Below are positions 44,457-52,307 of a stretch of DNA of 64,000 bases, one piece after another. Position 1 is the first letter of the stretch. The number at the start of each line of letters is the position of its first letter. Origin of the DNA: Candidatus Accumulibacter sp. 66-26 (GTDB taxonomy: Bacteria; Pseudomonadota; Gammaproteobacteria; Burkholderiales; Rhodocyclaceae); contig MKUH01000008.1 in the NCBI GenBank assembly GCA_001897745.1, forward strand, positions 1 to 64,000, in the 5' to 3' direction. Both the position numbers and the translations under genes were made by a program. Under the pieces are notes generated by a model. It was not told where the DNA came from, searched no databases, and worked only from the letters and a program-made list of their open reading frames with translations.

Positions 44457-44570
44457 AATATGTTGATGCTGATTATCAAGCGATTTATGGGGGCGCCGAA
44501 AGGCGGGGTGGTTCCGCGCCGCATTTGCTGCGGCGCGGCGCGCGCAGGCCGCCGCAGCGGCCTGCCGCGG

Positions 44571-45347
44571 TCAGCGGTGCTTGAACTCGGCCTTGCGCTT
44601 TTCGGCGAAGGCGGCCATGCCTTCCTTCTGGTCTTCCAGCGCGAAGGCGGCGTGGAAGCTGCGGCGCTCGAACAGCATGCCCTCGCTCAGGCTGCTTTCG
44701 AAGGCGCGGTTGACCGATTCCTTGATCATCATGACGACCGGCAGCGAGTACGAGGCGATCTTGTCGGCGGCGGCGAGGGTTTCCTCGAGCAGCTTGTCGG
44801 CCGGCACGATGCGCGAGACGAGGCCGGCGCGTTCGGCCTCTTCGGCGTTCATCATGCGCGCCGTCAGGCATAGGTCCATGGCCTTGGCCTTGCCGATCGC
44901 GCGCGGCAGGCGCTGGGTGCCGCCGGCGCCGGGCAGGGTGCCGAGCTTGACCTCGGGCTGGCCGAACTGGGCGCTGTCGGCGGCGATGATGAAGTCGCAC
45001 ATCATCGCCAGCTCGCAGCCGCCGCCCAGCGCGTAGCCTGCGACCGCGGCGATCACCGGCTTGCGGCAGGTCTTCACGCGTTCCCAGTTGCGCGTGATGT
45101 AGTCGCCCTTGTAGGCGTCCATGTAGGAGAAGTCCTTCATCGCCGTGATGTCGGCGCCGGCGGCGAAGGCCTTTTCCGAGCCGGTGACGACGATGCAGCC
45201 GATCTCCTCGGACGCTTCGAAGGCGTCGAGGGCCTGGCGCATTTCCTCGACCAGCGCATCGCACAGGGCGTTCAGCTGCTTCGGGCGGTTCAGGGTGATG
45301 AGGCCGACGCGGCCGCGCGTTTCGGCGATGATGAATTCGTAGCTCAC
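44571..45347 (-). CDS. Enoyl-CoA hydratase (crotonase family)
   Basis: A 258-residue crotonase that hydrates trans-2-enoyl-CoA in fatty acid or aromatic acid breakdown. Oxyanion-hole segments [14 protein letters not shown] and [13 protein letters not shown], and both catalytic Glu residues in GGGCELA and [19 protein letters not shown] are present, so it should be an active hydratase rather than an isomerase. GTG start at 45347 with AAGGAGA nine nt upstream, lying inside the end region of lptA. Sits 3' of lptA where lptB is found in most relatives; it may feed (R)- or (S)-hydroxyacyl-CoA metabolism, possibly PHA-related given the adjacent phasins (inference). Confidence 0.93.
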   Translation of the reverse strand: MSYEFIIAETRGRVGLITLNRPKQLNALCDALVEEMRQALDAFEASEEIGCIVVTGSEKAFAAGADITAMKDFSYMDAYKGDYITRNWERVKTCRKPVIAAVAGYALGGGCELAMMCDFIIAADSAQFGQPEVKLGTLPGAGGTQRLPRAIGKAKAMDLCLTARMMNAEEAERAGLVSRIVPADKLLEETLAAADKIASYSLPVVMMIKESVNRAFESSLSEGMLFERRSFHAAFALEDQKEGMAAFAEKRKAEFKHR

Positions 45348-45351
45348 GGGA

Positions 45352-45957
45352 TCAATCTCCTTTCGGGGTGACGTTCTGGGCGGGCTTCAAGCTCAGGGGC
45401 TCGCCCTTCTTGTCCGCTGCCGGCTCGCCCTTGCCTTTCGGCTGGATGATCGCGCGCACGCGGGCCTGCGCGGCTCCGGTGGCGCTCTTCGTATCGCCGC
45501 CACCGGAGGTGACGACGTATTTTTCGGTCAGCGCATCGTAGGAGATGAACTGGCCCTTGATCTCGTCCAGGCCGCTTTTCACCCAGGCGCGGGTGAAGAA
45601 CTCGGTCTTCTCGCTGCGCGCATCGTATTCGATGCGCTCGCCTTCGCCCTCGACGTAGTCGTCGCGCCCTTCGCGCTTCTGGCGGAAGCGCGCCAGGCCG
45701 TTGGCACCGCCGGTCGCCGTACCCTTCTGGAAGCCGTCGGCGTCCTGGACGACGACGAGCTTGGCGGTGCGGATCTGCAGCGTGCCCTGGTTGAGCACGA
45801 CGTTGCCTTCGAAGACCTGCACCTTCTTGACGTCGTCGATGCTGATGCGGTCGGCCTCGAGGTTGATCGGCTTTTCGCGGTCGGCGCGCTCGGCGTGGGC
45901 GGGCAGGGCGGCGCCGAGGAGCAGGCCGGTGGCGATGGCGAGTGCGGATTTCATCAT
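45352..45957 (-). CDS. lptA: LPS transport periplasmic protein LptA
   Basis: A 201-residue periplasmic bridge protein of the Lpt machine. Signal peptide ([18 protein letters not shown]), then the OstA-like beta-jellyroll ([28 protein letters not shown]), and a Lys/Pro-rich tail. Start immediately abuts the lptC stop. LptB, which normally follows, is absent from this locus. Confidence 0.92.
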   Translation of the reverse strand: MMKSALAIATGLLLGAALPAHAERADREKPINLEADRISIDDVKKVQVFEGNVVLNQGTLQIRTAKLVVVQDADGFQKGTATGGANGLARFRQKREGRDDYVEGEGERIEYDARSEKTEFFTRAWVKSGLDEIKGQFISYDALTEKYVVTSGGGDTKSATGAAQARVRAIIQPKGKGEPAADKKGEPLSLKPAQNVTPKGD

Positions 45958-46542
45958 TTAGCGCTTCTTCGCGTGTTGGCTTTCGAATTGTCCGACGGCC
46001 TGGGATTCGAGGACGTAGGTCTGCTGGGCGTTGTCGATCTGCAGGCCGACGCCCTTCAGCCAGGACTTCCCCTGCGTGATGAGCACCGGACTCTTGGTGA
46101 AGGCCTTCTCGTCGTCGGGGAGGATGGTGAGGCGGTCGGTGACGGCGAGCATTTCCTCCTGCGTGCCGGAGGCGGCGCGGCGCACCTGGACGTTGTCGTA
46201 GAGGTCGGCCTGCTTGCCGTCGCGGCTCAGGTGGCCGCGCTCGGCGACCATGGTCACCGGGGCCTTCTGCGGATGCAGGTGGACGAGGTCCGGCTTGGTC
46301 ATGTCGGTGGTGTCGTCGTCCGGGTAGTGACGAATCTCGACCGCCTTCAGCGTGTATTGCAGGCGCCCGGTCTTGTCGAGCTTGCGCAACTGCGAGTCGT
46401 TGATGATGTAGTCCGGATCGTGCCGGTTCTTCCCGTTCTTGCCGGTTTCCGGCAGCTGGACGGCGTGGCTCAGCCAGAAGGTGAGCGCCGCCAGGACGAG
46501 CAGGATGGAAAGCGGAAAGATCGCGCTGCCGAGGCGTTTCAT
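45958..46542 (-). CDS. lptC: LPS transport protein LptC
   Basis: A 194-residue bitopic inner-membrane protein linking LptB2FG to LptA. One N-terminal TM helix (AIFPLSILLVLAALTFWLSH), then the jellyroll (DYIINDSQLRKLDKTGRLQYTL, LTILPDDEKAFTKSPVLI). Its ATG overlaps the stop of a 24-codon mini-frame (ATGA). Confidence 0.92.
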   Translation of the reverse strand: MKRLGSAIFPLSILLVLAALTFWLSHAVQLPETGKNGKNRHDPDYIINDSQLRKLDKTGRLQYTLKAVEIRHYPDDDTTDMTKPDLVHLHPQKAPVTMVAERGHLSRDGKQADLYDNVQVRRAASGTQEEMLAVTDRLTILPDDEKAFTKSPVLITQGKSWLKGVGLQIDNAQQTYVLESQAVGQFESQHAKKR

Positions 46543-46613
46543 CTGGCGGCGGGCTGCGCTGAGGCGTGGCTCGGGAAGCGCGCGGTCGGCGCGCCGGCGG
46601 GGCGGCGGCGCAT
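46539..46613 (-). pseudogene. 24-codon mini-frame, possible remnant of kdsC
   Basis: Between kdsD and lptC, where kdsC (KDO-8-phosphate phosphatase) usually lies, only a 24-codon frame remains. Its ATG overlaps the kdsD stop (TGATG) and its TGA overlaps the lptC ATG (ATGA), so both coupling junctions are intact while the body is missing. The translation (MRRRPAGAPTARFP...) has no HAD-phosphatase motif. An in-frame internal deletion of kdsC is the simplest explanation; alternatively it is a coupling leader. Confidence 0.5.
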
Positions 46614-47596
46614 CAGATCACCTTGGCCTGGAAGAGGTCGTGCATGTTGAGCGCGCCGATCAGCGCGCCGTCTTCGTCGACCACCGGCAGCTGGTTGATC
46701 TTGTAGTGCTCCATCATTTCGACGGCCTCGACGGCGAGCTTGTCCGGCCCGATCGAGCGCGGTTTGCGGCCCATGATGTCGGCCACCGTCAGGGTGCGCA
46801 GGTCGAGATCGTTGGCGAAGGCGCGGCGCAGGTCGCCGTCGGTGAAGATGCCGAGCACGCGGCGTTCGGGCGTGACGACGGCGGTCATGCCGATGCCGCC
46901 GCGCGAGATTTCGAGGATGGCGTCGGCGACGCGGGCTTCCGGCGCGACGGCCGGCACGGCGTCGCCGGCGCGCATCACGTCGCGCACATGCGTGAGCAGG
47001 CGACGGCCGAGCGCGCCGCCCGGATGCGAGCGCGCGAAATCTTCGGCGCCGAAGCCGCGCGCGTCGAGCAGGGCGACCGCGAGCGCGTCGCCGAGCGCCA
47101 GCGCGGCGGTGGTGCTGGCGGTCGGGGCGAGGTTGAGCGGGCAGGCTTCCTGCGCGACGCCCGCATCGAGGTGGGCGTCGGCTTCGCAGGCCAGCGCCGA
47201 GCGCGGGTTGCCGGTCATGGCGATGAGCTTGGCACCCTGGCGCTTGACGATGGGGACGATGGTCAGCAGCTCGGCGCTCTCGCCGGAGTTGGAGAGCGCG
47301 ATCAGGACGTCGTCGCGCGTGATCATGCCGAGGTCGCCGTGGATCGCCTCGGCGGGGTGCACGAAGTAGGCAGGCGTGCCGGTGCTGGCCAGCGTCGAGG
47401 CGATCTTGCGTCCGACGTGGCCGGACTTGCCGATGCCGCTCACGATGACGCGGCCGCGACAGTTGAGGATCAGCGTCAGGGCCGCGATGAAGGCGCCGTC
47501 GATGCGCTCGGCCAGTGCGCTCACCGCGTCGGCTTCGATGCGCAGAACCTGGCGCGCGAGATCGAGCGCTTTCGATGATGGCTGGATTTTGTTCAT
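46613..47596 (-). CDS. kdsD: D-arabinose-5-phosphate isomerase KdsD
   Basis: Converts ribulose-5-phosphate to arabinose-5-phosphate, first step of KDO synthesis. The 327-residue product has an N-terminal SIS domain (VIVSGIGKSGHVGRKIASTLASTGTPAYFVHPAEAIHGDLG, ALSNSGESAEL) and a C-terminal CBS pair (VMRAGDAVPAV..., INQLPVVDEDGALIGALNMHDL). I chose ATG 47596, which gives the normal N-terminus. Divergent from the KefB-type antiporter gene. Confidence 0.94.
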   Translation of the reverse strand: MNKIQPSSKALDLARQVLRIEADAVSALAERIDGAFIAALTLILNCRGRVIVSGIGKSGHVGRKIASTLASTGTPAYFVHPAEAIHGDLGMITRDDVLIALSNSGESAELLTIVPIVKRQGAKLIAMTGNPRSALACEADAHLDAGVAQEACPLNLAPTASTTAALALGDALAVALLDARGFGAEDFARSHPGGALGRRLLTHVRDVMRAGDAVPAVAPEARVADAILEISRGGIGMTAVVTPERRVLGIFTDGDLRRAFANDLDLRTLTVADIMGRKPRSIGPDKLAVEAVEMMEHYKINQLPVVDEDGALIGALNMHDLFQAKVI

Positions 47597-47708
47597 GGGG
47601 ATGCTGCGGTTATGATGGGGCCGAGTATAGCAGAAGCCCCGCCGCCTCCCCGCCCCCCAGCCCCTGCCCCGGCGCCGTCTGCGCGCCGTCGAGACCGCCG
47701 CCCGAACG

Positions 47709-49676
47709 ATGGAAACACTGCCGATCATCCTGATGCTGCTGGGCGCCTCGGTGGTGTCCGTCATCCTTTTTCGCCGCCTCAATCTGCCCCCGGTGCTCGG
47801 CTACCTGCTGGTCGGCGCGCTGATCGGGCCACACGCCTTCAATCTGGTCGAGGGCTTTGCCGGCGCGCAGCACCTGGCCGAGTTCGGCGTCGTCTTCCTG
47901 ATGTTCTCGATCGGCCTCGAATTCTCGCTGGCCAAGCTCTACGCGATGAAGCGCATCGTCTTCGGGCTGGGCTTCCTGCAGGTGCTGGTGACGCTGCTGG
48001 CGGTGACCGGCATCGCCACCGGCTTCGGCCTGTCCTGGCAGGCCGGCGTGGCGCTCGGCGGCGCGCTGGCGATGTCGTCGACCGCCGTGCTCACCAAGCT
48101 GCTGACCGAGCGCCTCGAACTCGACGCCCGCCACGGCCGCGAAGTGATGGGCGTGTTGCTCTTCCAGGACATCGCGGTGGTGCCGCTGCTCATCCTGATT
48201 CCCTCGTTCTCGAAATCGCCGGAGCAGATGGCGGTGCTGATGGGCATCGCCATGCTCAAGGCGGTCGTCGTGCTGACGGTGGTGCTCTTCCTCGGGCAGC
48301 GCCTGATGCGCAAGTGGTTCTTCATCGTGGCGCGCGGCAAGTCGCCCGAGCTGTTCATGCTCAACGTGCTGCTCATCACGCTCGGGCTCGCCTGGCTGAC
48401 CGAACTGGCCGGCCTGTCGCTGGCGCTTGGCGCCTTCGTGGCCGGCATGCTGATTTCGGAAACCGAGTACCGGCATCAGGTGGAAGAGGACATCAAGCCA
48501 TTCCGCGACGTGCTGATGGGGCTCTTCTTCGTGACCATCGGTATGATGCTCGACATGACGCTGGTGCTGCACAACCTGCCGCTCGTGTTGGCCGTGCTCG
48601 GCGCGTTGCTGCTCGTGAAATTCGCGCTGGTCGCCGGCCTCTCGCGCCTGTTCGGCGCGCCGCCCGGGGCGGCGATGCGCACCGGCCTGTGGCTGTGCGC
48701 CGGCGGCGAATTCGGTTTCGTGCTGCTCTCGGAAATCCGCAGCCTGCACCTGGCGCCCTCGCTCGCGCTGCAGGCGGTGCTCGCGGCGCTCGTGCTGTCG
48801 ATGCTGCTGGCGCCGATCGTCGTGCATTACAGCGACCGGCTGGTGCTGCGCTTCGCCGCCAGCGAGTGGCTGACGCGCTCGATGGAGCTGACGATGATCG
48901 CCGCGCAGTCGATGCAGACCGAAAAGCACGCGGTGATCTGCGGCTTCGGGCGCAGCGGCCAGTACCTGGCGCGCTTCATGGCGCAGGAGGACGTCTCCTA
49001 TGTGGCGCTCGACCTCGATCCGGAGCGCGTGCGCGAGGCCGCCGCCGCCGGCGAGAACGTAGTGTTCGGCGACGCCACGCGGCGCGAGACGCTGATCGCC
49101 GCCGGCGTCGCGCGGGCCAGCGTGCTGATCGTCAGCTTCGCCGACACGCGGGCGGCGGAGAAGGTGCTGCATCACGTGCGCGAGCTCAAGCCGGAACTGC
49201 CGGTGGTTGTGCGCACGCTCGACGAGAAGGATTTCGAGTCGCTGCACCGCTCGGGCGCGGCGGAGGTCGTGCCGGAGTCGCTCGAGGCCAGCATGATGCT
49301 CGCCTCGCATGCGCTGATCCTGGTCGGCGTGCCGGTCAATCGCGTGCTCAAGCGCGTGCGTCAGACCCGCATGGCGCGCTACCGCTCGCTGCGCGGGTTT
49401 TTCCACGGCGAGAGCGACCGCGAGGAAATCGTGCGCGACGGCGAGGAGCCGCGCCTGCACTCAGTGCCGCTCGGCAGCGGCGCCTACGCCGTCGGCCGGA
49501 CGCTGGGCGAACTGGCGCTGGGCGGCGCCGACGTCGAAGTGACCGCGGTGCGCCGGCGCAACATCCGCGCGCTGGAGCCTTCCGCAGAAACGCGTTTCGA
49601 GGCCGGCGACGTGGTGGTCCTGCTTGGCGGCGCGGAGGCGCTGGCAGTGGTGGAAACGCGACTGCTCAAAGGGTGA
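47709..49676 (+). CDS. CPA2 monovalent cation:proton antiporter, KefB/YbaL type
   Basis: A 655-residue Na+/H+ exchanger-type protein: twelve to thirteen TM helices (about 1-385; GYLLVGALIGPHAF, FLMFSIGLEFSL, LAMSSTAVLTKLL, FQDIAVVPLL), then a Rossmann TrkA-N/RCK domain (about 405-520; AVICGFGRSGQYLARFMAQE) and a TrkA-C domain at the C-terminus (about 570-655; GADVEVTAVRR, GDVVVLLGGAEAL). Probably K+ efflux gated by nucleotide binding. The glutathione-regulated subtype cannot be confirmed. Divergent from kdsD as in many betaproteobacteria. Confidence 0.92.
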   Translation: METLPIILMLLGASVVSVILFRRLNLPPVLGYLLVGALIGPHAFNLVEGFAGAQHLAEFGVVFLMFSIGLEFSLAKLYAMKRIVFGLGFLQVLVTLLAVTGIATGFGLSWQAGVALGGALAMSSTAVLTKLLTERLELDARHGREVMGVLLFQDIAVVPLLILIPSFSKSPEQMAVLMGIAMLKAVVVLTVVLFLGQRLMRKWFFIVARGKSPELFMLNVLLITLGLAWLTELAGLSLALGAFVAGMLISETEYRHQVEEDIKPFRDVLMGLFFVTIGMMLDMTLVLHNLPLVLAVLGALLLVKFALVAGLSRLFGAPPGAAMRTGLWLCAGGEFGFVLLSEIRSLHLAPSLALQAVLAALVLSMLLAPIVVHYSDRLVLRFAASEWLTRSMELTMIAAQSMQTEKHAVICGFGRSGQYLARFMAQEDVSYVALDLDPERVREAAAAGENVVFGDATRRETLIAAGVARASVLIVSFADTRAAEKVLHHVRELKPELPVVVRTLDEKDFESLHRSGAAEVVPESLEASMMLASHALILVGVPVNRVLKRVRQTRMARYRSLRGFFHGESDREEIVRDGEEPRLHSVPLGSGAYAVGRTLGELALGGADVEVTAVRRRNIRALEPSAETRFEAGDVVVLLGGAEALAVVETRLLKG

Positions 49677-49681
49677 ACGCA

Positions 49682-49702
49682 AAAGCCCGCCGGGTGGCGG
49701 GC
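49682..49702 (-). terminator. Terminator of the pilin gene
   Basis: AGCCCGCC/GGCGGGCT with loop GGGT, followed on the minus strand by TTTT. It serves the leftward pilin gene and perhaps, weakly, the antiporter gene. Confidence 0.8.
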
Positions 49703-49724
49703 TCCGGTATTCCGGGCGAGGCGT

Positions 49725-50360
49725 TCAGAACGGCTTGCAAATGGTATAGACGGTGCTGCCGTCATCAAGGTAAGCCGCCGTATCCGCCAGTTTGGTATCC
49801 AGTTTCGTCGCGTCGTTCGTGGCGCGCACTTGTCCGGTTCCCGGCTTGCCGTCGTCGAACTGTGCGTCGATCGCGTTGGCGATTTTGCCGGGGAGGTTGG
49901 TCGTGCAAATGACCAGACCGGAGAGGCCGAGGGCGCCGTCCTGGGCCTGCAGAATTCCGCCGACCGCATTCTGCGGCGAGAGCTTCGTCGCGGCATCGCC
50001 GCCGATGAAGCCGGCGAGGCGCAGATGTTGCCAGAACTGACAGTTTTCCAGTGCGCTCTGGGCGCAGTCGATGATTCCCGCATTGCCCGTGGCGCCGACC
50101 CGGGCATTGCCGTCGCCGGAGACTGCCAGAGGATTGGTCCAGCGCGCGGCGGCGCCGTTGTCGTCGCCGGGGAAGCGCTTGTAGCGGTCCTGATAGCCGT
50201 ATACCGCGGCGCTCATCCCGTTCAGATCGTTGGCGACGTTCCTGATCTTCGCCTGCGTGATCAGCTCCTGCCCCTTCAGCACGCCGCCCAGAAGCAAGCC
50301 GATGATGACGAGTACAATGGCTATCTCCACCAGCGTGAAGCCGGACTGTCGCATCTTCAT
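49725..50360 (-). CDS. Type IV prepilin-like protein
   Basis: A 211-residue pilin with a class III-type leader: short MKMRQSG then FTLVEIAIVLVIIGLLLGGVLKGQELI (G/F cleavage, conserved Glu5). The globular part has Cys pairs (IIDCAQSALENCQF; VICTTNLP and the final YTICKPF) able to form disulfides. ATG 50360 has GGAG seven nt upstream. It stands alone but is preceded by a probable sigma-54 promoter and a far-upstream palindrome, the arrangement used for PilR-type activation. It may be the major subunit used by the MSHA-like machinery 4-14 kb away (inference). Confidence 0.88.
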   Translation of the reverse strand: MKMRQSGFTLVEIAIVLVIIGLLLGGVLKGQELITQAKIRNVANDLNGMSAAVYGYQDRYKRFPGDDNGAAARWTNPLAVSGDGNARVGATGNAGIIDCAQSALENCQFWQHLRLAGFIGGDAATKLSPQNAVGGILQAQDGALGLSGLVICTTNLPGKIANAIDAQFDDGKPGTGQVRATNDATKLDTKLADTAAYLDDGSTVYTICKPF

Positions 50361-50400
50361 TTTTGTCTCCGTCTTATGACGATCTTGATGACAACTATTC

Positions 50401-50416
50401 AGCATTTTCTGTGCCA
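50401..50416 (-). promoter_or_regulatory. Sigma-54-type promoter of the pilin gene
   Basis: Leftward TGGCAC-AGAAA-ATGCT: GG and GC separated by 10 nt, a close match to the sigma-54 consensus (TGGCAC-N5-TTGCA/T; one core mismatch). The -12 GC lies about 42 bp upstream of the ATG. Confidence 0.65.
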
Positions 50417-50457
50417 GCTTTTTTTGGAGCCTTTTGTCGCGCGATGCGTCGAAAGTG

Positions 50458-50489
50458 ACCGTTTTTCGACATATGTGTCGGGAAACGGT
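50458..50489. promoter_or_regulatory. 32-bp palindrome, candidate enhancer site
   Basis: Arms ACCGTTT-tt-CGACA and TGTCG-gg-AAACGGT about a TATG centre; 12 of 14 positions pair. It lies about 42-73 bp upstream of the -24 element (about -70 to -100 from the start), the usual place for a bacterial enhancer-binding protein. Also within reach of the divergent histidine kinase gene. Confidence 0.6.
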
Positions 50490-50492
50490 AAT

Positions 50493-50531
50493 CCGGCGAG
50501 CTTCAAAAGCTTTGCCATTCCGGCTCGCCGG
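50493..50531 (+). promoter_or_regulatory. Hairpin next to the histidine kinase start codon
   Basis: CCGGCGAGC (50493-50501) pairs perfectly with GCTCGCCGG (50523-50531), ending 2 nt before the ATG at 50534. If formed in the mRNA it would cover the ribosome binding region; no clear Shine-Dalgarno is visible. Confidence 0.45.
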
Positions 50532-50533
50532 AC

Positions 50534-52282
50534 ATGCGCGTGAGATTCGCCGCGACGCTCGGCGCGCGTCTGCGGAAACGCCAGCACTGGCTGCTCGTGG
50601 TGCTGCTCGGCGTCCTCCATCTCGCGCTGCTGGCCGGCGGCAGCAGCGCGATCGGACTGACCTGCTGGCTGGTCGACGTCGGTCTGTTCCTGCTCTGGCA
50701 GCCGTTCTTCCGCGCCGAACGGCGGCTCGACTCCGGCGGGCTGGCGGTGATCGCGCTGCTCGTCGGCGGCGGTGCCTGGCTGTTCGGCTGGTGGCTGCTG
50801 ATCTTCTGGGTGGCGGTGTTGGCGGCACTGGTCGGCGGGCGCGTGATGTTCATCGAGCACCGGCCGACGCGCGTCTTCCATCTGCTGGCCTTCGCCTATC
50901 TCGTCGCCACCTTGCTCCTCTGGCTGCTGCCGCGGGTGGTGCCCGAGGCGGCGCACGCCGGCCCGTCGCTCGAGCGCGAACTGGGGTGGGGCGCGTTGCC
51001 GCTTTTCTGCGCGATGCTGCTGCTGCCGTATCGGGAGGAGGATTCGCCGGCCGGCGTCCTTGTCGATTTTTTTTACAGCCTGTTCATCTTTCTGTTGATC
51101 GCCGTGCTGGTGCTGGGCAGCCTGGCGTTCATGCTGCTCCGCGCGTCGCCCTACGTCGAGGCGGTCTTCTATACGCTGATTTCGATGGCGGCCATGCTGC
51201 TGGTGCTCGGCTGGGCGTGGAATCCGCGTCCCGGATTCAGCGGCGTCGGCGTCTTCTTTTCGCGTTACCTGCTGACCATCGGCCTGCCGTTCGAGGAATG
51301 GCTGCACCGCCTGACGGCGCACGCCGAGCGCGAGATCGATCCGGACAAGTTCCTGCTGCGGGCGCTGGAAAGCATGCTCGAACTGCCGCTGGTCGAGGGC
51401 GGCGAATGGGGGGCAAGCGTGGGTGCGACGGTGAAGCGCGGGCGTTTCGGGCACGAGGCACGCTTTCGCCAGGAGTTTCCCGGACAGCCGCTGCAACTGC
51501 TGCTGTATACGCGCTACCAGCTCAGCCCGGCGCTGCTCTGGCACTTCCATCTGCTCTCGCAGCTGACCGGCGAGTACTACGTGGCCAAGCTGCGCGCGCG
51601 GGAACTGCAGCAGGTCAGCTATCTGCGCGCCGTGCACGAGACGGGCGCGCGCCTGACGCACGACGTGAAGAACCTGCTGCAGTCGCTGAACAATCTCTGC
51701 TATCTGGCGCAGACCACCGGCGAGCACGACGCCGGGCGCCTGAACCAGCTGTTGCAGCGCCAGCTGCCGCAGATCACGCAGCGCCTGCAGCAGACGCTGG
51801 ACAAGCTGCAGAAACCGACTGGCGAGACGCAGGCGAGCGTGCCTGCCGCACCCTGGTGGGCGGCTTTGCGCCAACGCTACGCCGATGCGCCGGTGATTTT
51901 CGAGCCGGTCGTTTTCGCGGCGGACGCGGGCGTGCCGGCCGGCCTGTTCGACGGGGTCGCCGACAACCTGCTGCAAAACGCGCTCGCCAAGCTGCGCCAG
52001 GAAAGCCCGCTCGGCGGGGGCGCGCGTCCGACGGTGCGCGTGGCGATCGCCGACGACGCCTCGCTACTGCGCGTCTGCGACGGCGGCAGTCCGGTGACGG
52101 CGGCGGTTCTCGCCGACCTGCTGCAGGCGCCGGTCGTTTCCGAAAACGGCCTGGGCATCGGCCTCTACCATGCGGCACGCCAGGCGGAGCAGCATGGCTA
52201 TCGTCTGCGGCTGGCGAGCAACGTGGCCGGGCAGGTGTGCTTCGAACTGCGCCGGGAGGCGCTCGGGCGCGCGTCGGCCTGA
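50534..52282 (+). CDS. Membrane sensor histidine kinase
   Basis: A 582-residue kinase: six to seven TM helices in the first about 235 residues (no large periplasmic domain), a GAF-like/linker region, a phospho-acceptor block RLTHDVKNLLQSLNN (His about 375), and a degenerate HATPase (ADNLLQNALAKL N-box; NGLGIGLYHAARQAEQHG G-box). Resembles PrsK-like and other membrane kinases that work with NtrC-type regulators, but no regulator is adjacent. Sits divergent from the sigma-54 pilin promoter, suggesting it may control it (inference). Confidence 0.82.
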   Translation: MRVRFAATLGARLRKRQHWLLVVLLGVLHLALLAGGSSAIGLTCWLVDVGLFLLWQPFFRAERRLDSGGLAVIALLVGGGAWLFGWWLLIFWVAVLAALVGGRVMFIEHRPTRVFHLLAFAYLVATLLLWLLPRVVPEAAHAGPSLERELGWGALPLFCAMLLLPYREEDSPAGVLVDFFYSLFIFLLIAVLVLGSLAFMLLRASPYVEAVFYTLISMAAMLLVLGWAWNPRPGFSGVGVFFSRYLLTIGLPFEEWLHRLTAHAEREIDPDKFLLRALESMLELPLVEGGEWGASVGATVKRGRFGHEARFRQEFPGQPLQLLLYTRYQLSPALLWHFHLLSQLTGEYYVAKLRARELQQVSYLRAVHETGARLTHDVKNLLQSLNNLCYLAQTTGEHDAGRLNQLLQRQLPQITQRLQQTLDKLQKPTGETQASVPAAPWWAALRQRYADAPVIFEPVVFAADAGVPAGLFDGVADNLLQNALAKLRQESPLGGGARPTVRVAIADDASLLRVCDGGSPVTAAVLADLLQAPVVSENGLGIGLYHAARQAEQHGYRLRLASNVAGQVCFELRREALGRASA

Positions 52283-52307
52283 TCGGCGCGGCGCGCTCCG
52301 ATCAGGC
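52277..52307. terminator. Bidirectional hairpin spanning both stop codons
   Basis: Perfect 10-bp inverted repeat GCCTGATCGG/CCGATCAGGC with an 11-nt loop. It contains the stop codons of both convergent genes (52280-52282 and 52302-52304). No T-runs, so it may protect 3' ends rather than terminate. Confidence 0.6.
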
